Shown here piece after piece: positions 43,846-51,837 of a stretch of DNA of 64,000 nt. The stretch comes from Chloroflexota bacterium. GTDB taxonomy: Bacteria > Chloroflexota > UBA11872 > VXOZ01. The notes beneath the pieces are model-generated. The model saw only the letters and a list, made by a program, of their open reading frames with translations, was not told where the DNA came from and made no database searches. The number at the start of each line of letters is the position of its first letter. The stretch's first letter is position 1. A program made the position numbers and the translations under genes. The stretch covers positions 324,915-388,914 of the forward strand of contig CATQHC010000002.1 of the NCBI GenBank assembly GCA_958295775.1, in the 5' to 3' direction.

Positions 43846-46800
43846 CTACTCTGGCTCGAATACCAATTCCGGTACCACAACTTCCCACTTCTCGCAGCGA
43901 AGACTGTCTTGATAGTGCGGCTCAGATTTTTCCTTATCCCACGAGACAATTGCCAGGACCGTGGCAAATGCGCACCGCATGTCATTAGGTGGCGCGAAAC
44001 TGCTCGCAAGTTGGCCTATGACCGTTTCATTGCAATCAAGAAGCTGCCAGCGGTTATGCCTCTCTCGCACTTCCAGCGTGTCTCCAGGCGAGAGCGCGGC
44101 GATGGCATGATGCACCAGATCGTCAGGACGCCTGTACCCGGCAAAGCTGAGAAAGATGTCGCGCAGGCTGAGCCGCCGATAGCTGCGCGCCAATTCCGGC
44201 CTTGCCGGCGGCAGGTTGACGAGTGGTTTGCGCTGCTGCACCGAGGCAAGGTCAGACAAGGTGTGCTGAAAGGGCTGCACTCCCGAAAGGCGTGCGAGAG
44301 CCAGGGTCTGCCGCGCGCGGGTCATTGCCACATAGTACAGTCGCCGCGGAGCATCCCTATCTTCGTCGCGGCCAACGCGGTCCCAGCCGCCGTCAAGCAC
44401 GAAGACGTGATCGAATTCCAATCCCTTGGCGCGGTGGGCCGTGAGCAATAGCAGGCCGCGCTGGCGGCGGCGCACTTCTCGTGCCCACTCCGCCAGCCAT
44501 TCGATGAAACCGTCCACCGATGTTTCGCTGCTGCCAGATTCCAGCACGAATTCGGATACTGCCTCCTGCAGCAGTTCGATCCAAGGGCCGGGAGGTTGCG
44601 CAGCAATCCACTCTTCCATAGCTGCAATCTTTACTAGGCGAGATCCTCTCCCGCGCAGCCAATCTACAAACGCGCGAGTCTCCCGCAAGTGCCAGACGCC
44701 GGTGAATTCCTCATTCGCCATCTGCACTGGAATTCGTTCCAACTCGCACAGGCTGCGCACCGGATCCAGGTGGCTCCATTCACGGGCGATCACCGCGCAG
44801 GCAGACCAGTCCCAGTTCGGCGCCCTTGCGGACAATCTCTTCAACTCCGCTAAGACTGCCTGGGCTTGGGAGATTGGCGTATCTCCGGCTTGTAGAATCT
44901 GGACTTGCCCCCGGGCGATCGGGTCAAACTTAGCCCACGCGCCGCCGGCGTCTTCTCTGGCCCGCGTTCGATTGACATGGATGGGATGCCCGGTCTTCAT
45001 CCGCTCGCGCGCGGGCTCTATTACTGCATTGGCCGCGGAAATGATGTTGGCGGTGGAGCGATAGTTGTCGGTGAGGTAGGCAGGCTTGGCCGTGTAGTCC
45101 GCCTCGAAACGACGGATGAATTCGACGGACGAACCATTGAAAGCGTAGATATTCTGATCGTCGTCTCCCACCGCAAACAGGCTGATCTTGTCATCTTCCT
45201 CGGATAGCGTTCTGCCTGCCAGGGCGGAGATTAGTTCATACTGGTCCGGGCCAATGTCTTGGTACTCGTCAACGAGTATCCAGCGGAATCCGGCCAAGAG
45301 GCGGGTGCGGTTCTCATCAACTTCATCCGGCTCCAATCCTGTGCCGTGGAGCAAGTCCACCGCTTGCCGCAAGATGTCTTGAAAATCGCCTTCGTTCAGG
45401 CGGTTCGCGCGTCCTGTGAAGCTCGCGCCGACCAGCCGCATGGCGAGGGCGTGCAAGGTAAGGACAAGCACGCCTTTGGCATCATCCCCGATGAGTTCTC
45501 CCAGCCGGCGGCGTATCTCCACCGCGGCGTGCCGGTTGTAGGCGAGCGCCAGGATGCCGCGCGGATTCTCGCGCTTCGCGCGGATGAGGAAAGCAATGCG
45601 GTGCACCAGCACGCGCGTCTTACCCGAGCCGGGACCGGCCAGCACCAAGACATTCGTCTGCTCACGGTCGTCCGCGACAATTCGTCGCTGGATTGGGTTT
45701 TTGAGGCTCTCGACGATGCTCTGCCATGATTCCGGGGTGGTTTGGCGCTCAAGCTCCTTTCGTTCTCGATCAGGCAGCCAGCGGCGCAGGAATTCTTCTC
45801 GGCGCAAACTGAAATAGTCCATGACCATGCGCAGGGCGTCGGCCATCGCCTCCAGTCCCCGCTGTACATATTCCGCCATCACGTGTATCTGGAGCTTCTG
45901 CTCATTGTAATGAAGTTCGAGGGGTGTATAGTCGGCTGAAGCGAAGCCGCGCTGCTCCGGTTTCAGTTGGATGGTCATGGCTGGGCGAAAGACCGTGAGT
46001 CCCTTATTGAGCCGAATGACCTCCTGTTCGTGCAGCCACAGTAGGGCGCGGTCCATCAGTTTCTCGGGACTCTTGACTTGGCTCGCTAGTGTCATGTCGG
46101 ACTTGATGGCCGCTAGCAACTTGCCTAGTGTTGTTTCGGCAAGTAGGTCTGTGCCGCGGCTGCCGGGAGGGAGACTGTCCAGCAGGTGATTTAAGAGACG
46201 CTTAGCGGCGGCGCGGCGCAGTTCGGCAGTCTTATTCAAACTTTCCCAGTCGCGCTGCAACGTTATGGAGATGTTTTCCCTATCGTGCTCCCGCACGCCA
46301 AGGCTACCACCGCCGCCGCCCTCGCCCCGCCCGTCGGCGGCAAGGCTGCGGACGATCCGCCGTACGAGTTCGGGAAGAGCGTAGGCGTGACCCTCGTCCT
46401 TGAGCCGTTGCGTGGCCATGCGCAGATGGAGCAGCCACGTATCGCCCTTTTCCGTTACATAGTCGGTTTCCTGCATGAGGCCGATTAGGGCCTGCTCCAG
46501 ATTTGCCGCTTGCTCGAGGCGTTGCCGCGAGTGTCGCTGCACCCCAACGTGCACGAAGGCGGTCAACACCGTGTCGTTGCTGGCAATGCCCAACCGCTCC
46601 AGGTCGTACATAGCAGCGCGCACGCCCTCCGGGCTCAGACCCGACGCGGCCATGAGTTCGTCGGTGGAGATGCCCCCATCAGCATCCGCGTCGATCAGAG
46701 CCTCTGCGACTTTCAGCAGTTGGCCGCAGTAGGTTTCGGCGATCTTGACTTTATTGAGCTTGGCTTCTGCCTCGTTGACAGAACTAACGCGGAGGGAAGA

Positions 46801-48960
46801 CGGAAACACATTGACGCGGTTTACTTCTCGCTCCAGTAGTGCCGACTCTTCCAGCCAGGCCACGGCGGTGCGTGTCCGGGTGTCGTCAGTGGCAGAGTCC
46901 CGCTTGAAGGCTTTCTCATCGTCCTCGCCAAGGATTTCGCCGGCGGTGGCCACCACCTCTCCCTTCAAGCGCCCCTTGCGGTCCAAGTTACGCAGCGCCC
47001 GCAGCACGCCGTGGATTTCGCGCCGCGTGAGCCGCGAACGGGCCGACATGCCGAACTGGCGCTCCACGTCGTCAATCGTGTAGAGCAGCACACAGCGAGC
47101 CCCCTGCTGATCCCGTCCGGCGCGGCCCGCCTCTTGTAGATAGTTCTCCAAAGAACCGGGGACGTCTGCGTGGATCACCAAACGCACGTCCGGCTTATCG
47201 ATGCCCATGCCGAAGGCGTTGGTGGCGGTGATGACCCGCAATTCGCCGCCTATGAAGCGCTTTTGAACATCCTTCTTCGTTTCTGGCGGCAGTCCCGCGT
47301 GGAAGTATTCCGCCTCCATTCCCTTTGCCTGCAAGTGCTCTGCGACGTTCTGAGTCTGCTGCCGCGTCGCGCAGTAGACGATAGCGCCGCCCTGCCCATC
47401 AGCGGGCAGATCGGCCGTGAGGATTTGGTGAATGTCGTTGAACTTAGCGCCGCTGCTTGTCGGCAGCACATCGAAAGTCAAGTTGTCGCGTCGCGCGCCG
47501 CCGTCGCAGACCTTCAGCGCGGCGCCGATCTCATCCTTGAAATAGTCCACGACTTCCGCTATGACATCGGGTTTGGCTGTCGCGGTCAGGCATAGCACCG
47601 GCGGCGCCGGCTCTTCCCCTGCCCGCTTGCGGATGAAGCGTCCCACGTAGCGGTAGTCGGGACGGAAGTCATGGCCCCATTTCGAGAGGCAATGGGCCTC
47701 GTCCAGCACCCAAGCGCCGATCTCACGCTGATCGAGGACACGCTGTACAGAAACGCTGCGCAGTTGCTCCGGCGCGATGATGAGGATGCCGGCATCCCCC
47801 AGCCGCACCCGGTCGAGCGCATCGGACCGCTCGGGCATGGACAAGAGGCTGTTGATGGTAACGCAAGAGCCAATGCCCCGTGCCTCAAGGCCTGCCACTT
47901 GGTCGGCCATCAGCGCGACTAATGGCGAGATTACTACCGTCAACGCGCCGGTCTTGTCATAACGCGAGAGGGCGGGAATTTGGTAGCAAAGCGATTTGCC
48001 GGATCCCGTGGGAAGTATACCGAGCACGTGCTCGCCTGCCATTGCCGCTTCGATGATTGATTGCTGCATTGGCCGACCGGACTCGTCCATTGGCTCCGGA
48101 CGGAAATCGGAGAAGCCAAACCAGCGGGCCATTTCCTTACGGGCATCGTGTCGTTCTCGGCACCAAACGCACGCACTATCGGTGCACGGGGTGTCGCGCA
48201 GGCGGCGTACCAAGAGTCCTGCTTCGGGAAATTGGTGTCGTACCCAAGGCGGCATGACCGAATTGCCACCGGCTACCGAAAGCCACGCGAGCGCATAGGC
48301 CAACGCCCAGCATTTGCGGGCCGTGTCAGTTTCAATCTCCCGTGCGGCTGTAGTGCATGAGCTACCTGAAAGTCGCGCTTGCAGGGCATTTCTTGCCTCG
48401 ATTTCAGAGGGTTTGCTTGCACGGCGCAGATTAGTAAACACCCTGTCGAAGCCTGAGCCGTCTTCCGTTGAAGTTAGCCAATGCCAGGCTATGAGCAAGT
48501 CAGACGGCGCCTGACGCAAAGCCTCTTGCTGGTTGCTAAGGACTTCCAAGGTCAGTCTCGCATCCAGCTCCGGATCGTTGACGCGCCCGCGCCTGAGTTG
48601 TCCGTCTTGATAGTGCTTGACCAAATGGTGATATGGGTTGCGGGGAAAGGCGAGAGGATTGAGGCGCAGTGTATCTACGGCCGGTAGCCGCAGTAGCCGC
48701 AGGCGAGGGCTGGCGGCTTGCAAGTGCGGCAGGTCGAAAGCAATCAGATTGTGCCCCAATACGAAGTCCGCGCCCTCAGCGAGATCGTCCAGTTTCGCCA
48801 ACGCGGCCGCTAGGCTTTCTCCTCTTGAGGGGAAGACAAAGGATTGACCTGTATCTGAGCGAACACCGGCCAAGGCATGGATGCGTTGGTCGCGTTTGCC
48901 CACTTCCAGGTCAAGAGAGAGGCAATAAAGTGAAAGCCGCTTCGCTGCGTCAGGCACCAC
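43846..48960 (-). CDS. DEDD exonuclease-RecQ-UvrD helicase triple fusion
   Basis: A 1704-residue protein with three parts. Residues 1-145 are a DnaQ-like 3'-5' exonuclease (DLE at 17-19, D76 in GHNLIAFDLPHL, D133). After a Cys cluster (CTDSACVWC, about 260-270) comes a RecQ helicase: LPTGSGKSLCYQ (about 320), VLDEAHCLSKWGHDFRPDY, ATNAFGMGIDKPDV and QEAGRAGRDQQGA. The usual zinc cysteines after the RecQ core are absent. The last 620 residues are a UvrD-type SF1 helicase: VLAGPGSGKTRVL (about 1107), LVDEYQDIG (about 1232), TAHRAKGLEFDHVFVLDGG. It should process DNA ends or unusual structures; its place beside PLD and methylase genes suggests action on invading DNA. Confidence 0.88.
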   Translation of the reverse strand: MVPDAAKRLSLYCLSLDLEVGKRDQRIHALAGVRSDTGQSFVFPSRGESLAAALAKLDDLAEGADFVLGHNLIAFDLPHLQAASPRLRLLRLPAVDTLRLNPLAFPRNPYHHLVKHYQDGQLRRGRVNDPELDARLTLEVLSNQQEALRQAPSDLLIAWHWLTSTEDGSGFDRVFTNLRRASKPSEIEARNALQARLSGSSCTTAAREIETDTARKCWALAYALAWLSVAGGNSVMPPWVRHQFPEAGLLVRRLRDTPCTDSACVWCRERHDARKEMARWFGFSDFRPEPMDESGRPMQQSIIEAAMAGEHVLGILPTGSGKSLCYQIPALSRYDKTGALTVVISPLVALMADQVAGLEARGIGSCVTINSLLSMPERSDALDRVRLGDAGILIIAPEQLRSVSVQRVLDQREIGAWVLDEAHCLSKWGHDFRPDYRYVGRFIRKRAGEEPAPPVLCLTATAKPDVIAEVVDYFKDEIGAALKVCDGGARRDNLTFDVLPTSSGAKFNDIHQILTADLPADGQGGAIVYCATRQQTQNVAEHLQAKGMEAEYFHAGLPPETKKDVQKRFIGGELRVITATNAFGMGIDKPDVRLVIHADVPGSLENYLQEAGRAGRDQQGARCVLLYTIDDVERQFGMSARSRLTRREIHGVLRALRNLDRKGRLKGEVVATAGEILGEDDEKAFKRDSATDDTRTRTAVAWLEESALLEREVNRVNVFPSSLRVSSVNEAEAKLNKVKIAETYCGQLLKVAEALIDADADGGISTDELMAASGLSPEGVRAAMYDLERLGIASNDTVLTAFVHVGVQRHSRQRLEQAANLEQALIGLMQETDYVTEKGDTWLLHLRMATQRLKDEGHAYALPELVRRIVRSLAADGRGEGGGGGSLGVREHDRENISITLQRDWESLNKTAELRRAAAKRLLNHLLDSLPPGSRGTDLLAETTLGKLLAAIKSDMTLASQVKSPEKLMDRALLWLHEQEVIRLNKGLTVFRPAMTIQLKPEQRGFASADYTPLELHYNEQKLQIHVMAEYVQRGLEAMADALRMVMDYFSLRREEFLRRWLPDRERKELERQTTPESWQSIVESLKNPIQRRIVADDREQTNVLVLAGPGSGKTRVLVHRIAFLIRAKRENPRGILALAYNRHAAVEIRRRLGELIGDDAKGVLVLTLHALAMRLVGASFTGRANRLNEGDFQDILRQAVDLLHGTGLEPDEVDENRTRLLAGFRWILVDEYQDIGPDQYELISALAGRTLSEEDDKISLFAVGDDDQNIYAFNGSSVEFIRRFEADYTAKPAYLTDNYRSTANIISAANAVIEPARERMKTGHPIHVNRTRAREDAGGAWAKFDPIARGQVQILQAGDTPISQAQAVLAELKRLSARAPNWDWSACAVIAREWSHLDPVRSLCELERIPVQMANEEFTGVWHLRETRAFVDWLRGRGSRLVKIAAMEEWIAAQPPGPWIELLQEAVSEFVLESGSSETSVDGFIEWLAEWAREVRRRQRGLLLLTAHRAKGLEFDHVFVLDGGWDRVGRDEDRDAPRRLYYVAMTRARQTLALARLSGVQPFQHTLSDLASVQQRKPLVNLPPARPELARSYRRLSLRDIFLSFAGYRRPDDLVHHAIAALSPGDTLEVRERHNRWQLLDCNETVIGQLASSFAPPNDMRCAFATVLAIVSWDKEKSEPHYQDSLRCEKWEVVVPELVFEPE

Positions 48961-49294
48961 CCTGAACCAATCCGTACGCTATCTCTGTGCGGATCCGCTC
49001 GACGTCATGCTGGCTTCTTCAAGGCCTTGAAACCCTTGCGAATAGTATAATGCAAGGTGCCCTGAACAACTATCGGACCCAGATGCCAATGTGCTGGTGT
49101 TGTTGCGAGTACATCCGCTCTTTCCTAGGGTTTTCGTCCTTCGAAACTCATTGCAAAGGGAATATTGCACGACAACTGTGAGACCCTGTGCTCGCTGGCC
49201 TTCCTACCATTTTACCCGTAGCGAGTAGACTCGGCGAGTGCCATTCGGAAGGGAGAATGCACTCGGTCAAAAAATGGCTGAAGGAGACTCTTGG
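48961..49294. other. Divergent intergenic region
   Basis: It should contain the promoters of the RecQ-UvrD fusion (minus) and the cupin (plus). Short opposing frames (48979-49170, 48987-49181) have no features. An isolated ATG at 49238 or 49274 could extend the cupin but lacks a ribosome-binding site. Confidence 0.4.
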
Positions 49295-49690
49295 ATGAAC
49301 GATAGCCTGGACTGTAAGCAACTGCCTGAAGACTTCGACACGCTTGCACCGGATGGTTCGGAAATCCGACTGTTGGCGGCAGCGAGCCGTGGCAGTATGG
49401 TGCACTGCACGCTGAATCCGGGTGAAGTCTCTGTGGCCGTTGCCCACAAGACGGTCGAGGAGGTCTGGTACTTCCTGGAGGGCACGGGACAAGTTTGGCG
49501 GCGCCTGGGTGACCGGGAACGCATTGTTGACGTTTCACCGGGCGTGAGCCTCACGATTCCGGTTGGCGTCCACTTTCAGTTTAGGACTGTTGGGGATCGT
49601 CCCCTGCGTTTTGTAATTGTTACCATGCCCCCATGGCCGGGCAAGGACGAGGCCTATCCCGTCCCGGGCAGGTGGCCGGCCGATGGCTAG
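49295..49690 (+). CDS. Cupin domain protein
   Basis: A 131-residue single-domain cupin. The β-barrel shows AVAHKTVEEVWYFLEGTGQVWRR (motif 1; H and E ligands present) and SPGVSLTIPVGVHFQF (motif 2 with the distal His). Such proteins bind a metal and act as isomerases or small-molecule binders; the substrate is unknown. ATG at 49295 is preferred over in-frame starts at 49238 and 49274 because AAGGAG lies eight bases upstream. It separates the defence region from the DNA-repair operon. Confidence 0.8.
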   Translation: MNDSLDCKQLPEDFDTLAPDGSEIRLLAAASRGSMVHCTLNPGEVSVAVAHKTVEEVWYFLEGTGQVWRRLGDRERIVDVSPGVSLTIPVGVHFQFRTVGDRPLRFVIVTMPPWPGKDEAYPVPGRWPADG

Positions 49691-49901
49691 CTTACTCAAG
49701 AGTTAACCGGCAAATGAAAAACTGTCTCGCAGTATAGGCAAATCTCCGGCACGCCGGCTACACCTGTTGCCGCGCCCAATGAGCTGACCAGAGTTTCACC
49801 ATCGACCCTTGGCCGAAACGGGGTACAGGCGGGAAGGTCAGTCCGCGACTCCACAATAGGTATGATGGCCAGGGTTGGCGCCGAGCAAGCAGAGAGCGCA
49901 T

Positions 49902-50504
49902 CTAGCCGAGTGGCGCAACCCTGGCCTGCCAAGTGAAATGGGCGGCAAGTGTACGCAGGAGGCGCTGTTCGCCGGGATCGGAGAAGAGACTCAAGAGATG
50001 GCGAATTACGGTTAGGCCCAGCTCTGTGACCAAGGGACTCTGGTGGGAGACGAGTTGAGGGAGATACCCCAATGAGAGACTCTCATCTACCAAATGGAAC
50101 CGCCGGACCTCTGCCGGGCTCATGCCGACCACTTCCGCGTCAACGGGCAGTGAAAATGACACGACCCCATGCTCGCTGGCGTCTTCAGCGAGCAGACCCA
50201 CGATGATTATGCCAACGGCGGTTGCCTTTTCTACCAGGTAGTCCGGGGCCAGGGTCATTTGATCGCCGGGGGGATTCAAGCGGGGGCCAATACTACCGTA
50301 CTCCGGATTCAGCAGAATAGTATCGTACACGATGCCTACTGCCTCACGCGCTCCCGCTGCGTCAATGGGGGCTTTGACAAATCGTCCGAAAGCGTAGTCT
50401 TCAGGCTGCGGATTGTAGTCCGTTTCCAGAGGAGCATAGACCTGGCAGACGTAGTCTATGTGGGAGTTGGACTTAACGATGCGTCCAATTGCTTTCTCGG
50501 TCAT
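49902..50504 (-). CDS. HAS-barrel protein (HerA N-terminal-like, without ATPase)
   Basis: A 200-residue protein at the end of the mre11-rad50-nurA operon, 12 bases after the nurA stop. IGRIVKSNSHIDYVCQVYAP, YAFGRFVKAPI and EAVGIVYDTILLN resemble the HAS β-barrel that begins HerA ATPases, and the position is that of herA in archaeal-type clusters. No Walker A or B motif is found and the protein ends before the ATPase core would begin. It may be a NurA-binding adaptor working with Rad50 or with a HerA encoded elsewhere. The family assignment is by weak resemblance plus context. Confidence 0.6.
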   Translation of the reverse strand: MTEKAIGRIVKSNSHIDYVCQVYAPLETDYNPQPEDYAFGRFVKAPIDAAGAREAVGIVYDTILLNPEYGSIGPRLNPPGDQMTLAPDYLVEKATAVGIIIVGLLAEDASEHGVVSFSLPVDAEVVGMSPAEVRRFHLVDESLSLGYLPQLVSHQSPLVTELGLTVIRHLLSLFSDPGEQRLLRTLAAHFTWQARVAPLG

Positions 50505-50516
50505 TTCTCCAAACCT

Positions 50517-51713
50517 CTAGGCGCGTCGCCGTTCCTTGCTTGCCTGCTTTGCGGAAGAATGCATGGTGCGAATGTCGTGGCGTTGCCCAAATTCCTCAAG
50601 CGCACGCTGGTACCGCTGCCGGTCCTCAAAAGTGATTACTGCCGCCGCGTCCGCCGCTTGTATCGCGTAGGGATACCCGCCGCCCACGATAGCCTCGGCT
50701 CGCACCCAGTCTATCACGCTGTCGAGCACCCCGGACTGCAGCAGCCAGGCCGGAAACTCAAGCCGCGCCGGCGGCCCGCTGTTGATCTTGAGGTAGGTAA
50801 AGCAGATCTCTTCGCTATAGCTCTTGCCGGTCTCGCTGTCGGTGTAGTTACCCTCTTGCACCACGTCTTGCCGCTGGCACAGAAACGCCGCCAGACGCCA
50901 AAACTGCGGGTCTACACCCGGATCGTCTAGCAGCATTGCGTCACTGATGAGCGCAGTGTTGGCGAGACTTGCACCTTGGAGATAGCAGAGCATGCGCGTG
51001 AAGTCGCGAGCGCGCGACCGATCGATGTAGGCGATGAGCGGTATCTGAGTTTCGACTGAAGTGCGCAGCATGCTCACCGCCGCGGCGCGGTACCGGTCGC
51101 GCAAGTCCGGATGCGGACCCGCGAACGAGACGGTGAGCGAGCCGTCGAACAGCGCCACCGCACGCGTACCGTGCATGGACTGTTCCCGCATAAAGGTGTT
51201 GATGCGCGCCACTTCAAGTTCGTAGCGCCGTAAGGCAACCCACATGTTCGCGTCACTATCGTCTCCGCCAAGATCGCTGGGTGTTAGGACTTCTACGTGT
51301 GCATCTTTCTCGTAGCTGCCGTCCCCTGAGTGTGGATTTGCGAACCAGGCGACTTGCACGGCAGCAACCGGCAAGGGAAAGTCCTTCGTGGCCGGCAACT
51401 GGCTGCCGTCAACCGCGCACGTTGTCACACCTGCAAGTGTTTCGGCCGCCCAGTGGCGCATCGCGGCTACATTGTCCCAAGACTCCGCAAAAGGAATGCG
51501 GAAGCCTGGGTGATCATCAAACTCGTCGGTGGGCAGCGCTCCCGGCGCTTTCTCTGCGACAAGCCGCTCGCGTATTTCAGCGGCGGTCATGTCTGCGAGT
51601 GAGTCGCGGGCGGCGTATAACTCCTGTAGCCGGAGACGCTGTTCCTGATCAAGTTGGGTCAGCGCCGCCCGCTTTTCATTGAGTGCATTGATTGTCTTGT
51701 CTCGATAGAACAC
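50517..51713 (-). CDS. nurA: NurA family 5'-3' nuclease
   Basis: A 398-residue NurA-domain nuclease that in archaea degrades DNA ends together with HerA and Mre11-Rad50. RNase-H-like catalytic landmarks are TCAVDGSQ (D102), AVALFDGSLTVSF (D190) and the C-terminal GGYPYAIQAADAAAVI stretch. A coiled N-terminal region (residues 10-45) precedes the domain, as in other bacterial members. It lies 124 bases after rad50 and 12 bases before the HAS-barrel gene in the same operon. Confidence 0.85.
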   Translation of the reverse strand: MFYRDKTINALNEKRAALTQLDQEQRLRLQELYAARDSLADMTAAEIRERLVAEKAPGALPTDEFDDHPGFRIPFAESWDNVAAMRHWAAETLAGVTTCAVDGSQLPATKDFPLPVAAVQVAWFANPHSGDGSYEKDAHVEVLTPSDLGGDDSDANMWVALRRYELEVARINTFMREQSMHGTRAVALFDGSLTVSFAGPHPDLRDRYRAAAVSMLRTSVETQIPLIAYIDRSRARDFTRMLCYLQGASLANTALISDAMLLDDPGVDPQFWRLAAFLCQRQDVVQEGNYTDSETGKSYSEEICFTYLKINSGPPARLEFPAWLLQSGVLDSVIDWVRAEAIVGGGYPYAIQAADAAAVITFEDRQRYQRALEEFGQRHDIRTMHSSAKQASKERRRA

Positions 51714-51837
51714 TACTATTCCTGTATCAGCCGGAGGAGATAGCCAAGTTTAGAATCGCTATAGAATTCTGGAGGACTATGCAATACTCTCGCAGGCTTT
51801 GGGTTGCTGAATGTGTGCAACGTCCCGATTGCTCACG

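Noticed and set aside
43752-43988. 78-residue plus-strand frame between the PLD-ATPase and RecQ-UvrD genes
   Set aside because: It overlaps the end of the RecQ-UvrD gene and shows no motif or ribosome-binding site.
34596-48960. Assignment as BREX or DISARM
   Set aside because: No PglZ, BrxA/B/C/L, DrmA/DrmB (DUF1998) or other core partners are in the window; the helicase and methylase alone are not enough.
31251-49000. Active integrative element at tRNA-Val
   Set aside because: No integrase, excisionase, relaxase or transposase gene is visible and the second tRNA is a full diverged copy, not a short att repeat; a decayed or recombinational origin remains possible.
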